Shown here piece by piece: positions 24,371 to 32,878 of a stretch of 39,077 nt of DNA (positions are counted from its first letter, which is position 1; each line of letters starts with the position of its first letter). The notes under the pieces were generated by a model. That model worked only from the letters and a program-made list of their open reading frames with translations, was not told the DNA's origin and searched no databases. This stretch comes from Streptomyces griseus (GTDB lineage: Bacteria; Bdellovibrionota; Bdellovibrionia; Bdellovibrionales; Bdellovibrionaceae), in contig CALQIT020000020.1 in NCBI GenBank assembly GCA_943330705.2, positions 1 to 39,077 on the forward strand, given 5' to 3'. The translations under genes and the position numbers were made by a program.

Positions 24371-27333
24371 CAGGCCTCCGCCTGCGGTTTTGCCGCAGCA
24401 GAAGTCAACTCACGTGCAACTTCTTCCTTGATAAAAGCTTCAATCACATCGCCAACTTTAACGTCATTAAAGTTTTCAATGCCGATACCGCATTCAAAGC
24501 CCTGCGCCACTTCTTTGGCGTCATCTTTGAATCGTTTAAGCGAAGAAATTTTCCCTTCAAACATGATTTTTCCGTCACGGACCAAACGTGCTTGATTGGA
24601 ACGCTGGATTTTACCATCAGTGACCGCACATCCTGCAATCAAACCAATTTTTGGCACCGAGAAAGTATTTCGAACTTCTGCGCGGCCCATAACTTTTTCC
24701 ACAATATCAGGCGTAAGCATTCCTGCCATGGCCTTTTTCAGATCATCCATTAACTCATAGACAATAGAGTAAGTGCGAATCTCGACGCCTTGGCGTTTGG
24801 CCTCAGTACTGGCACCGCTATCTGGACGAACACCAAAACCAACCACGATTCCCTTAGCCGAAGAGGCCAAAAGAACATCGGACTCTGTAATACCGCCGAC
24901 ACCAGAGTGAATAACCTTAAGTTTCACTTCCACCGTTGTCATTTTGGCAAACATTCCCTGGATGGCTTCAAGCGATCCGGCAACGTCGGCCTTTAAGACA
25001 ACCGCAAGCTCTTTCACATCACCTTTGGTAACCTTTGAAAAGAGCTCTTCAAGTGACATCTTAACTGCAGGACCAAGCGCTTTGGCCGCTTGCTCTTTAC
25101 GAACTGTAATAACTTGTGCTGCCACTTTTTCATCAGGAACGGTATCAAACTTGTCACCAGCCCGTGGTGTTTCTTCAAGACCTAAAACCTCGACTGGCAT
25201 TCCTGGTCCTGCTGAAAGAACCCTTTCGCCCTTGTCGTTGGTCAACGAACGAATTTTTCCTTTTTTCGTTCCAGCCACAATAAACTGGCCAACTTTGACC
25301 GTGCCGTCAGAAACCAAAATCGAAGCCACTGGGCCGCGGCCTTTTTCTAACCGTGACTCAATAACAGTACCCGTTCCAGAGCGTAAAGGATTCGCTTTGA
25401 GTTCGCCGACTTCGGCCAACAGATTGATTTGTTCAAGCAGTTCTTTGATTCCGGTTTTTTTAATTGCGGAAACATTACAGAAAATTGTAGTGCCGCCCCA
25501 CTCTTCGGGAACCACTTCGTATTCAGTTAATTGCTGTTTAATTTTTTCTGGATTAGCGCCTGGCTTATCAATTTTATTGATCGCCACAATCATCGGCACG
25601 CCTGCAGCTTTGGCATGATTGATAGCTTCCGCCGTTTGCGGCATCACCCCATCATCGGCAGCAACAACGATAATCGCAATATCAGTGACATTGGCACCAC
25701 GCGCACGCATTGCGGTAAAGGCCTCATGTCCGGGAGTATCTAAGAATGTAACCACGTGACCGGTCTCAGTTGTCACCTGATAAGCACCAATATGTTGGGT
25801 AATTCCACCAGCTTCGCCGGCTGCAACATCCGCATTGCGAATGGCATCTAATAAAGACGTTTTACCGTGATCGACGTGCCCCATAACAGTCACAACTGGG
25901 GGCCGCGTAATGCGTTCAGCGTGAATATCACCGAAAGCTGTGGCCACCAAAAGTTCGTCCGCAGAGCGAAAGGCATTGATGGCCTCCCAGCCAAACTCAG
26001 CCACGATCAATGAGATTGTATCCAAATCAAGATCTTGATTCACCGTGGCCGTAACCCCACTTTTCATAAGTGCTTTAATCAGATCATTTACCTTAAGACC
26101 CATTTCCATCGCCAAATCACCAACCTTCATTGTTTGGTTGACCTTAACGACCCGCTTAGAGGCTTTTGGTTTTGTAATTTGCGTTTGCATAGCTGGACGA
26201 GCCAGAACACCTTTTTTCTTTTTCGGTTGGAAAACCATTTCCCGCTTACGAAACTCAGCGGCGTCAAAGTGTTTAACCACTCCTTCTTCGGCCACTTTTG
26301 GCGTAGCCGCATTCTCATTCACTCCACCTTTGGTGGTGCGACGTTTATCTTCACGTTTTCGGTCTAAGTCCCCTGCCCCTGGTGTGCTAAAGTCCGGTGG
26401 AGCAGACGCCTGAACAAATCCGGCCCGCAAGGTACCTTTGGACCGAGGTTGAAAGCCAGGGGTCGGAGTCGGACGCTGACGTTCTCCGCCTGGCGAGGAG
26501 CCCGGGATACCGCCAGGTCGATAGCCGGTATTTGGCCCTCCCCTTTGCGGACCAGAACCGGGAGGAGCCTGAACCCGACTTAAATCCATTCGGCCAACAA
26601 TATTTCTTTTCGGTGTCGCCGCACTGGCGACGCCGCTATTACCAATAGAAACTTCTTTTTTACGCGAAGGAACCGGCGCAGCTCTTTTCGCCTCTTCGAC
26701 AAGTGCCGGCTCATCTACCGCTAAAGCCGCCACGACCTCAACGACTTCAGGCTGAGCTTTCTCGACGGTTTTCTCGACAGGTTTCTCAGCGGCTTTCTCA
26801 GCGGCTTTCTCAGCGGCTTTCTCAGTGGCTTTCTCGGTGGCTTTCTCGGTGGCTTTCTCGGTGGCTTTCTCGGTGGCTTTCGTCACAACTTCTGTAACAG
26901 CAGGTTCTGGGACAGCTACGGCTGGTGCAACTTCAACGGCCTCAATAACTTCTTTAACCGCGGCCTTTTTAATTGGCGCAACGACTTCTTCTGCGGCCTC
27001 TTCGGAAGCGGCCTCGACAGCTGCGGGTGCGACCTCAACTTCGGTCTTCTTTCGCCGAACCACCGTACCAGCAGTTGATTTTACCGCTGCGGCCTCGGCC
27101 AGAGCGTCTTTCTTCGGAGTTGCTGGGGCGGCCTTTTTTCGAACAGGTTTTTTTTCCAAAGATGCCGGCTGACCTTTGCTGCTTAACTTCGCCCTTATAA
27201 TGTCAACCAATTGTGGCTCGAGTTCCGCCATATGGGACTTAACAGGCAATTGCCACTCACGGATCTTATCCATCAGTGCTAACGGGGTCATCCCGACATC
27301 TTTTGCGAATTCAAAAACCTTAGGATTACTCAC
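24370..27333 (-). CDS. infB: Translation initiation factor IF-2
   Basis: 987 residues with a GTG start and AAGGAG five bases upstream. An N-terminal IF2_N-like module ([18 protein letters not shown]) is followed by a long low-complexity region of about 380 residues, including ten four-residue TEKA/AEKA repeats and Gly/Pro-rich stretches. The G domain starts near residue 488: [25 protein letters not shown]. Domains II, III and C2 complete the factor. It recruits initiator tRNA to the 30S subunit. The tail length is on the long side for the family. Confidence 0.98.
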   Translation of the reverse strand: MSNPKVFEFAKDVGMTPLALMDKIREWQLPVKSHMAELEPQLVDIIRAKLSSKGQPASLEKKPVRKKAAPATPKKDALAEAAAVKSTAGTVVRRKKTEVEVAPAAVEAASEEAAEEVVAPIKKAAVKEVIEAVEVAPAVAVPEPAVTEVVTKATEKATEKATEKATEKATEKAAEKAAEKAAEKPVEKTVEKAQPEVVEVVAALAVDEPALVEEAKRAAPVPSRKKEVSIGNSGVASAATPKRNIVGRMDLSRVQAPPGSGPQRGGPNTGYRPGGIPGSSPGGERQRPTPTPGFQPRSKGTLRAGFVQASAPPDFSTPGAGDLDRKREDKRRTTKGGVNENAATPKVAEEGVVKHFDAAEFRKREMVFQPKKKKGVLARPAMQTQITKPKASKRVVKVNQTMKVGDLAMEMGLKVNDLIKALMKSGVTATVNQDLDLDTISLIVAEFGWEAINAFRSADELLVATAFGDIHAERITRPPVVTVMGHVDHGKTSLLDAIRNADVAAGEAGGITQHIGAYQVTTETGHVVTFLDTPGHEAFTAMRARGANVTDIAIIVVAADDGVMPQTAEAINHAKAAGVPMIVAINKIDKPGANPEKIKQQLTEYEVVPEEWGGTTIFCNVSAIKKTGIKELLEQINLLAEVGELKANPLRSGTGTVIESRLEKGRGPVASILVSDGTVKVGQFIVAGTKKGKIRSLTNDKGERVLSAGPGMPVEVLGLEETPRAGDKFDTVPDEKVAAQVITVRKEQAAKALGPAVKMSLEELFSKVTKGDVKELAVVLKADVAGSLEAIQGMFAKMTTVEVKLKVIHSGVGGITESDVLLASSAKGIVVGFGVRPDSGASTEAKRQGVEIRTYSIVYELMDDLKKAMAGMLTPDIVEKVMGRAEVRNTFSVPKIGLIAGCAVTDGKIQRSNQARLVRDGKIMFEGKISSLKRFKDDAKEVAQGFECGIGIENFNDVKVGDVIEAFIKEEVARELTSAAAKPQAEA
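26758..26881 (-). repeat. 12-bp in-frame tandem repeat in infB
   Basis: About ten copies of a 12-base unit encode TEKA x5, AEKA x2, AEKP, VEKT and VEKA. The TEKA copies are almost identical at the DNA level (GGCTTTCTCGGT on the + strand), while those at the low-coordinate end are diverged. This pattern suggests recent slippage expansion at one edge. Confidence 0.9.
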
Positions 27334-27346
27334 TCAAGCTCCTTAA

Positions 27347-28753
27347 TTATTGCTCTTCTTTACTTTGCGTTTGGCTTTCGAGCTTCTCAAGCTCCTGCTT
27401 CAAGCGAAGATCCGCTTGCGCCTTAGCATCACCGCCCGTTGGCTTCACTGACATTTGTGCTGCCGGAGAAGTCGGAACTGGAATTCCTTCCGCCTTGTAC
27501 TTCTCAACGACTGACTTCGCATCAGCAATCAGTTTTTCTGCTTTTTCCGTTGTATCATAGCCAGGAATTGTCATGATTTCATCTTCGGCCGCTTGCGAAA
27601 TTGCAACAAAAGATCCAAAACCAGACTGAAAAATATTCTGCGCCATGGTGTCAGTCATTGCAGGAATCAACATCAAGTTAAAGATGGATTCAGAGGTTCT
27701 TGCCGAAGCTGAGGACTCTGACATGATATCGATTTTCCAGCCCGTTAACTTCGCGGCCAAGCGCACATTTTGACCTTTTTTCCCGATGGCCAAACTCAAT
27801 TGGTTATCCGGAACAACAATCTCAAGCTCTTTGTTGTCTTCATCTAAGAAAACCCGAGAAATCTCGGCCGGAGCCAACGCATTACATGCAAAACGGGTGA
27901 TGTCCTCGTCCCAAGGAACGATGTCGATTTTTTCACCGCGCAGCTCCTGTACAATATTTTGTACTCGAGTTCCCTTCATTCCCACGCAAGCGCCAACAGG
28001 GTCAACGGCTTGATCCTTAGAGCGCACTGCGATCTTCGCACGAGCTCCTGGCTCACGGGCCGCAGCCATGATCTCGACGATACCGTCATAGATTTCAGGA
28101 ACTTCCATTTCAAATAGTTTCATCAGATAGCGTTCATCTGCCCGCGACATGATAATTTGTGGGCCCCGAGTTGTTTGTCGAACCTCTGATAAATAACCTT
28201 GAATGCGATCTCCGGGCTTGTATTGCTCACCAGGAATTTGTTCTCGTGGTGGAATGTAAGCTTCGGTGCGTCCCATATCGACAACAATGGCTCCGCGCTC
28301 GACCCGACGGGCAATTCCGGATGCGATCTCACCTTTGCGCTGTTCAAATTCATTGAACACGATTTCACGTTCTGCATCGCGAACTTTTTGCATGATAATC
28401 TGCTTCGCTGTTTGTGCAGCAATACGCCCTAAATCCTTTGAATCAAGCTTAATGCCTATTGAATCATCCAACGCTGCATTGGGATCTAACCTCAAGGCCT
28501 CGTCCAGTGGAATTTCAACTTCGTCATCGATGTATTTTTCGCGCTCGACAACTTCTTTAAATTGGAAAAGTTCAACTTCTCCGCTTTCTTCGTTGTAGTT
28601 GGCTTCAATATCCCTGTAGGTGCCGTACTTTTTACGAGCAGCAACCAACATTCCTTGAGTAATTGCATCAATCACGACAAGACGATCTATGCCTTTGTCT
28701 TTTCCAACTTGTTCAATCACTCGCGCCAGTTCCGAAAACATATTCTCGGCCAT
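27347..28753 (-). CDS. nusA: Transcription termination/antitermination factor NusA
   Basis: 468 residues from the ATG at 28753; a GTG one codon upstream is the alternative. The N-terminal RNAP-binding domain (MAENMFSELARVIEQVG) is followed by an S1 domain (about 130-200, GAIVVDMGRTEAYIPPREQ) and two KH domains (PVGACVGMKGTRVQNIVQEL; LAIGKKGQNVRLAAKLTGW). One C-terminal helix-hairpin-helix-type repeat with TIPGYDTTEKAEKLI closes it, before a Gln/Glu-rich tail. It modulates pausing and termination. It lies between rimP and infB as in most bacteria. Confidence 0.97.
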   Translation of the reverse strand: MAENMFSELARVIEQVGKDKGIDRLVVIDAITQGMLVAARKKYGTYRDIEANYNEESGEVELFQFKEVVEREKYIDDEVEIPLDEALRLDPNAALDDSIGIKLDSKDLGRIAAQTAKQIIMQKVRDAEREIVFNEFEQRKGEIASGIARRVERGAIVVDMGRTEAYIPPREQIPGEQYKPGDRIQGYLSEVRQTTRGPQIIMSRADERYLMKLFEMEVPEIYDGIVEIMAAAREPGARAKIAVRSKDQAVDPVGACVGMKGTRVQNIVQELRGEKIDIVPWDEDITRFACNALAPAEISRVFLDEDNKELEIVVPDNQLSLAIGKKGQNVRLAAKLTGWKIDIMSESSASARTSESIFNLMLIPAMTDTMAQNIFQSGFGSFVAISQAAEDEIMTIPGYDTTEKAEKLIADAKSVVEKYKAEGIPVPTSPAAQMSVKPTGGDAKAQADLRLKQELEKLESQTQSKEEQ

Positions 28754-28776
28754 CACTTACCTACCTTGCTCGCTCA

Positions 28777-29313
28777 TTATTTTTTCTTTTTGATTTCTTT
28801 CTTAATATTTTTTCCAACTTCAAACTCGTGCAACACTTGGGCTTGCTCAATCGCCGCGTAGGGGATCAACAAATCTTCGCCTTCCAATTGCAGACGGATG
28901 CCATCACTGTCTGCGCCAACCAACCGTTCAGAAACTTGCTTAGCGATTTGATATTTCGCACCCTGGGCGCCAAGGTCCTCAAAGGATCGATTGGTTCGCA
29001 ACCAAATTTTTTGCCCAATCGCTTTTTCAAAATGCCACTGTTTTTTTAATGGGCGTTCAATCCCAGGCGACGAGACCTCAAGATTATAGTTCCCGCCAGG
29101 AACGGGGTCTTCGGTGTCTAGCAACAAATTCAATCCCCGAGAAACATTTGTGCAGTCATCAATTCCGACGCCGCCCTCTTTTTCAATGTAGATACGTAAA
29201 ACTCGGGAACCGTGACTAGAAGCGAACTCCACATCATAAATCTGTACACCCTCGCGAGTGGCAACTTCATTCGCAAGTGTTTCGATTTTTTGAATGTTAT
29301 CTTCTGAAGTCAT
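28777..29313 (-). CDS. rimP: Ribosome maturation factor RimP
   Basis: 178 residues. The N-terminal domain shows DVEFASSHGSRVLRIYIEKEGGVGIDDC and NLEVSSPGIERPLK, the RimP core motif. The C-terminal SH3-like domain is followed by a Lys-rich tail. It is required for 30S assembly and opens the nusA-infB operon. AGGGA precedes the ATG. Confidence 0.96.
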   Translation of the reverse strand: MTSEDNIQKIETLANEVATREGVQIYDVEFASSHGSRVLRIYIEKEGGVGIDDCTNVSRGLNLLLDTEDPVPGGNYNLEVSSPGIERPLKKQWHFEKAIGQKIWLRTNRSFEDLGAQGAKYQIAKQVSERLVGADSDGIRLQLEGEDLLIPYAAIEQAQVLHEFEVGKNIKKEIKKKK

Positions 29314-29348
29314 TTAATCCCTAAAGTAAAAACCCGAACCCCAAGAAC

Positions 29349-29377
29349 AAAAAAAGTGGCCTGTCCCCAGCCCACTT
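29349..29377 (-). terminator. Rho-independent terminator after rimI
   Basis: Read leftwards, AAGTGG-g-CT pairs with AG-g-CCACTT and is followed by seven Ts. It lies about 70 bases beyond the rimI stop and just before the rimP leader, separating the two units. Confidence 0.8.
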
Positions 29378-29443
29378 AACGCGAATAACCTAACAAAATT
29401 TCCAAATCAGCGCAAGGACTTATGGCGCCTTACTTACGGCGCT

Positions 29444-29902
29444 TTACAAATGACCCTTTACACATGGCCCTTTGCTGATCCTTCGGGAGTAGAGAATTGC
29501 TGCTCCACCATCTGCATAGTATTTTTGTCGGCGCCCGACAAGCTCAAAACTCCATTTTTCATAAAAGTTCCGGGCAGCTACGTTCTGCTCGTGCACTTCA
29601 AGCCAAAACTCCCTTTGCTTGCCGTGTGCGTCAATTAAATGCTCCATAAGCAAGCTCATAGACCCATTCCGCAAATTGTGGGGGGCCACGGCCAATACCG
29701 TTAGCTCTACGGAGTCCGGAAGGCTTCGCATCAAGACAAAGGCGCCAAGCTTGCCCCCCTCTGCTTCCACGACAAAACCTTCAGAGTTATCTATTTCGGT
29801 TGCAAGTTTAGCGGCAGGCCAATTGAAATGGGCAGACTTCCAATAGTCGCAGATGGCCGTAACCTGCGCCAAATCACTGGCTAAAATTTTTCTCAATTTC
29901 AT
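29444..29902 (-). CDS. rimI: RimI-like GNAT N-acetyltransferase
   Basis: 152 residues with GNAT layout: FVVEAEGGKLGAFV strand pair, VELTVLAVAPHNLRNGSMS (acetyl-CoA loop), WLEVHEQNVAARNFYEKWSF and the RimI-typical GRRQKYYADGGAAILY ending. The acetyl-CoA loop RNGSMS departs from the usual RxxGxG/A. It probably acetylates a protein N-terminus such as S18, but other targets are possible. It overlaps the upstream gene (ATGA). Confidence 0.85.
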   Translation of the reverse strand: MKLRKILASDLAQVTAICDYWKSAHFNWPAAKLATEIDNSEGFVVEAEGGKLGAFVLMRSLPDSVELTVLAVAPHNLRNGSMSLLMEHLIDAHGKQREFWLEVHEQNVAARNFYEKWSFELVGRRQKYYADGGAAILYSRRISKGPCVKGHL

Positions 29903-30585
29903 TTCTGGATCCCGAGGTAGCGAACTTTATACTTTCGCTTTAGCAGCTCGAACCAGTCCTTCAGCTTGTCTTCCAACTGAGCCTTGGCCAGATAGTCTTT
30001 GATACCCGGCTTGAACTGGGCGAAAGGAAGATTTCCGAACTTAACCCGATTTCGCTCGTAGTACTGTTTAGCCTCTTCATCGCCAATCAGCACACCGGAG
30101 GACTCAGTTTTAAACTTGAGAAAGCTTTTTGCTCTTAATTTTCGCAAAACACCGATTTCTAACTCGGCCTGACTGACATCCAGAAGCTTCCATTCTGGCC
30201 AATCTTTAACCAGGTCCTCAATCTGCTGAACACGTGTTTTGGTCTCTGCCGGACTGACATCTGCGACATTGAAATTTTCGGCCTCGATATTTACGACAAG
30301 TTCGAGCATCGCCTGATTCAAATGAGCCAAAAAAGCATCCGACCCATCTTTTGGAATCCACTCTGTTCGCGAGATCTTATTTGCTTTGGCCCCGGCAACT
30401 AGCAAGCCCTTATCAATGACACTCGATATTTTTACTTCTCTTGAGGTCAATACATGGCCACCGGCTTGCCCGACCGTGGCCGTTATAAGCTCGCCCTTTT
30501 CAGCATGAAGAATGGCATGGGAGTACGAAAGGCCAAAAACTAAAAGGAGAAGAAAAAATCCAACTTGATACCCGCGGTTGTGCAT
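29899..30585 (-). CDS. Periplasmic SurA-like chaperone domain protein
   Basis: 228 residues with a signal peptide (cleavage near SYSHA). A strand resembling the start of SurA (VLTSREVKISSVID) is followed by a helical region and the C-terminal element EEAKQYYERNRVKFG...KPGIKDYLAKAQLEDKLKDWFELL, the part of SurA-N domains just before the parvulin region. No parvulin isomerase domain is present, so it is a chaperone-only version if the reading is right. It is cotranscribed with rimI. Confidence 0.7.
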   Translation of the reverse strand: MHNRGYQVGFFLLLLVFGLSYSHAILHAEKGELITATVGQAGGHVLTSREVKISSVIDKGLLVAGAKANKISRTEWIPKDGSDAFLAHLNQAMLELVVNIEAENFNVADVSPAETKTRVQQIEDLVKDWPEWKLLDVSQAELEIGVLRKLRAKSFLKFKTESSGVLIGDEEAKQYYERNRVKFGNLPFAQFKPGIKDYLAKAQLEDKLKDWFELLKRKYKVRYLGIQK

Positions 30586-30609
30586 CTAAAAATTGTCGCA
30601 TGGTCTTTT

Positions 30610-30644
30610 AAAAAAATAAAGCCCTCAGATTTACTGAAGGCTTT
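30610..30644 (-). terminator. Terminator after the barrel gene
   Basis: AAAGCC-t-TCAG pairs with CTGA-g-GGCTTT around a five-base loop, followed by ATTTTTTT in the leftward direction. It ends the transcript of the barrel gene starting at 31944. Confidence 0.85.
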
Positions 30645-30684
30645 AACTCTGCCGCAAAGGAAATTGGCGTTCATCTCCTGCCGC

Positions 30685-30730
30685 GCTTAACAGTGTCTCA
30701 ACACTAGGCTTAACAGTGTCTCAACACTAG
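30685..30730. repeat. Tandem 23-bp duplication spanning a stop codon
   Basis: Two perfect copies (30685-30707 and 30708-30730) each contain AGTGT-ctca-ACACT, a small hairpin. The right copy includes the stop codon and the last base before it of the barrel gene; the left copy is downstream of the stop. Confidence 0.9.
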
Positions 30731-31944
30731 AAAGTCGAACGACCCACGATACCTAAAGTATAGTAATTAAGTCTCTCGATAGGGGTCTCATTTCGCAGGT
30801 ATCCCTGCTGATAAGATTTCTGAAATCCATTATCAACTCGGCTGGTCATATTCCACATATAGCGGAAGTCCAAACCCAAAGAGAAGGACTCTGAAAGCTC
30901 GATGTCTGCTCCGGTCATTAGTCCTAAATCAATGGCATGGGAAGTCGCGCTTTGATCTGAGATTGCAAACTGCGTATCAGTAAAAGACCGATAGGTATAA
31001 GCGATAGCGCCGCCAACCACAGGCCGCAACATGCCATTTAGCAATTGGTACTTTAACAAGAGCGCCGTACTGTATTGATCCATCTCAGTTATGCGGGGAT
31101 AAAAACCACCATACTGATAAATACCATAATTAGCCTGCTCGACGCGGTAATTTGAATAAAGAAGTGATCCTTCAAGAATCATACGCTCGCTGTAGCGTTT
31201 ACCCATTGAAAACCCAAGCGCGTATTGTCCTGTCACATTTACCGCTTTTGGGTAATCACCGATGCCGGCCAAGAGCCCAAAGTATGATTTATCCTCTGGC
31301 TTTTCGTCTCTTTTAAGATCCGAAAGACCAGCCGTGATTTCGCTATGCTGAACCTCGCGCTCAATGGCCGGGACTGCTACCGGAACAACTACCGGAGCAA
31401 CAACTTGAACTGGAACTTCTTGAACCGGAACCTCTTGAACAACAGGAGCCACTCGAGGTGCGTCCTTTTTGCCCATATTATCGAATTTGTCGCCGAAAAG
31501 AGCATCTGCCCTGCGCTGCTCATCGTCCATTCTTGAAAGCTCAAGTTTTTCGACAATCTTCTGCTCGGTTTGCAGCTCGGCATCTTGCCGTGAGCGACGA
31601 AGCTTTTCTGTTTTGGACTCGGTCAACGGAGAGGCCTCAATATATGTCGTCGGTTGCTTTTGCGCATACTGAACCTGAGGAACAGATATTGGCTGGGCAA
31701 TGACAACGGGCTGCTGGTTTACCGTTTGTACCTGGACAGCTTGCGACTGAACACCTGGCTGCGGGGCTGACCTTGCCCTGGGCTGCACATTGACTCGAAC
31801 CTGAGGGGCCGCTTCAGGGGCGTCATACAGGCGGTCCAACTCAGTATTGATCTCGTCATCAACGGATCCCTGCGCCATTCCTAAGCATGGCAAAGACAAG
31901 GCGACGATGATTTTCAGAGCCAGTATTCGATGTGATTTTAGCAT
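30727..31944 (-). CDS. Outer-membrane barrel protein with Pro/Gln/Val-rich N-terminus
   Basis: 405 residues with a signal peptide (cleavage near GMA-QG). A long disordered region of about 190 residues is rich in Pro, Gln and Val with repeats such as VQEVPVQEVPVQVVAPVVV. A barrel of about 190 residues starts near SYFGLLAGIGDY and ends GRSTF with a terminal Phe. The barrel resembles OmpA/OmpW-like porins. The disordered part could cross the periplasm or be surface-exposed. GAGGAG precedes the ATG, and a hairpin sits in its leader. Confidence 0.75.
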   Translation of the reverse strand: MLKSHRILALKIIVALSLPCLGMAQGSVDDEINTELDRLYDAPEAAPQVRVNVQPRARSAPQPGVQSQAVQVQTVNQQPVVIAQPISVPQVQYAQKQPTTYIEASPLTESKTEKLRRSRQDAELQTEQKIVEKLELSRMDDEQRRADALFGDKFDNMGKKDAPRVAPVVQEVPVQEVPVQVVAPVVVPVAVPAIEREVQHSEITAGLSDLKRDEKPEDKSYFGLLAGIGDYPKAVNVTGQYALGFSMGKRYSERMILEGSLLYSNYRVEQANYGIYQYGGFYPRITEMDQYSTALLLKYQLLNGMLRPVVGGAIAYTYRSFTDTQFAISDQSATSHAIDLGLMTGADIELSESFSLGLDFRYMWNMTSRVDNGFQKSYQQGYLRNETPIERLNYYTLGIVGRSTF

Positions 31945-31963
31945 TGCGGTTCTCCTCGTAAAC

Positions 31964-31987
31964 TTTCAGACGCTATTTTGTCTGAAA
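31964..31987 (-). promoter_or_regulatory. Leader hairpin of the barrel gene
   Basis: TTTCAGAC and GTCTGAAA form an eight-pair stem with an eight-base loop, ending about eight bases before the GAGGAG of the barrel gene. It may affect translation or message stability. Confidence 0.5.
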
Positions 31988-32059
31988 AACTATGAGCAAG
32001 TCCTATGCCATTGAACGTCAAAATGGGCGGCCGTCCTAAGCCTTTGAATTCAATCGGAA

Positions 32060-32141
32060 TTGAAATCCTTTCAATGGAAATCGCAGGGCCTACTTTGGAA
32101 AAAAGCGCTCGAAATTGACCGTGCTTCTGAAAGGATTTCAA
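32060..32141. repeat. 14-bp inverted repeat with 54-bp spacer
   Basis: TTGAAATCCTTTCA (32060-32073) and TGAAAGGATTTCAA (32128-32141) are exact reverse complements, in the 313-base gap between the barrel gene and the tRNA. That gap otherwise holds the leader hairpin near 31964 and a 10-bp duplication near 32226; no gene is seen in it. Confidence 0.85.
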
Positions 32142-32225
32142 AAAACACTTGTCGGCGCCTGCGGTTTTGTGAGAGAAATTTCCCTCGAGTTTTTCGTGAA
32201 CAGAATAGCACTAGGTTCTTTGAAA

Positions 32226-32245
32226 ACTGATTGTTACTGATTGTT
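32226..32245 (+). repeat. Perfect 10-bp tandem duplication before the tRNA
   Basis: Two exact copies of ACTGATTGTT end 12 bases before the tRNA. They lie where the promoter spacer and -10 region should be; a TTGAAA at 32220 is a possible -35, but no good -10 is found. Confidence 0.85.
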
Positions 32246-32257
32246 GAAGACAAAAAT

Positions 32258-32598
32258 GGCCCTGTGGTGGAATTGGTAGACGCGCTGGACTCAGAAGGTT
32301 GGTTGTAAAAAATCCAACAGTTAATTTGAGTGCCCTTGGGGAAACCCTCGGAGTAGAACCGCCCAAATTCGGTGAAGGCTTAATTAAGAGCAATCTTAAC
32401 TGCTAATGCCGAGCCAAGCCTTAGAAAGAAATTTCTTCGGAAGGTGTAGAGACTAGACGAGCGGAACCTAAAGCGAAAGCAAAGGTTAAGGCATAGTCCA
32501 GACCACAAACTCTTAAGTTAGAGCTAGTGAAAACTAGAGTGGTAAGAAAATCCAGTATTCGCAAGAATGTGGGAGTTCGATTCTCCCCGGGGCCACCA
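32258..32598 (+). tRNA. tRNA-Leu(CAA), interrupted by a group I intron
   Basis: Exon 1 is 32258-32292 and exon 2 is 32547-32598. The acceptor stem GGCCCTG pairs with CGGGGCC (one G-U), followed by discriminator A and an encoded CCA. The D arm GTGGAATTGGTAGACGC is Leu-like. The anticodon stem is CTGGA/TCCAG, with a seven-base loop C-T-C-A-A-A-A after splicing, giving anticodon CAA. The long variable arm ATTC-GCAA-GAAT marks a class II tRNA, and the T arm is GGGAG-TTCGATT-CTCCC. Joining after C34 is the only placement that gives both a normal seven-base loop and a G at the intron end. Reading through would suggest a false CAG anticodon. Confidence 0.95.
32293..32546 (+). ncRNA. Group I self-splicing intron (IC3-like) in the tRNA-Leu anticodon
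   Basis: 254 bases without an ORF. P1: exon ACTC plus intron AGA pairs with TTTGAGT (32325-32331), seven pairs. P2: GGG-GAAA-CCC at 32338-32347. P3: CCGC with GCGG. P4: CGG with CCG. P5 loop: TTAAG/CTTAA. P6: CCTT/AAGG with an extended AAGAAATTTCTT. P7: AGACTA with TAGTCC. P8: AACCT/AGGTT capped by GCGAAAGC. P9: CTAGT-GAAA-ACTAG. The Q-R-S segments GAGCCAAGCC, GTAGAGACTAGACG and AAGGCATAGTCC match the pattern of cyanobacterial tRNA-Leu introns and Tetrahymena. The last base is G (omega G, 32546). Confidence 0.93.
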
Positions 32599-32790
32599 TT
32601 TTTCAAGCGACTCGAATGGGCACACCCCAAAAATCGAGAAGCCTGACTCTTCAAGTCTTCTTTTCTTTGAATAAAATTTTGAAATTTTCGGACAAGGTTT
32701 TCAAAGGAAAGAAATCACGGCAACTCTATCGGTTTGCCCTGCCCCCTCATACAGTAATCCACTTATCCTCAGTTTCTCAGTTTGATATGA

Positions 32791-32825
32791 TCTTCAAGGA
32801 TATACCTAGGGTATATCCTTGAAGA
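32791..32825. promoter_or_regulatory. 35-bp palindrome, candidate AbiEi operator
   Basis: A perfect inverted repeat with 16-base arms (TCTTCAAGGATATACC and its complement) around TAG, 19 bases upstream of the predicted -35 of the AbiE pair. There is no T-tract. AbiEi-type antitoxins repress their own promoters through inverted repeats. The rest of the 280-base gap after the tRNA holds nothing else recognisable. Confidence 0.6.
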
Positions 32826-32843
32826 AATAGTTAAACTAGACTC

Positions 32844-32872
32844 TTGCCATAGTTTGAGTAATTCGATATAAA
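32844..32872 (+). promoter_or_regulatory. Promoter of the AbiE pair, leaderless
   Basis: TTGCCA (32844-32849), a 17-base spacer, and TATAAA (32867-32872). Transcription would begin at about 32879, the A of the antitoxin ATG. No Shine-Dalgarno sequence precedes that ATG, so the message looks leaderless. Confidence 0.6.
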
Positions 32873-32878
32873 TATACT

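Noticed and set aside
26825-27172. Ala/Thr/Val-rich frame opposite infB
   Set aside because: It is produced by the antisense of the infB low-complexity repeats; infB is certain on the other strand.
32286-32301. Anticodon CAG read directly from the unspliced sequence (CTCAGAA)
   Set aside because: It would place the intron between loop and stem without a G at the intron end; the CAA reading fits both the loop size and group I rules.
32421-32654. A 77-codon open frame on the minus strand across the tRNA
   Set aside because: It runs antisense through the intron core and exon 2 of the tRNA; its existence is explained by RNA gene constraints.
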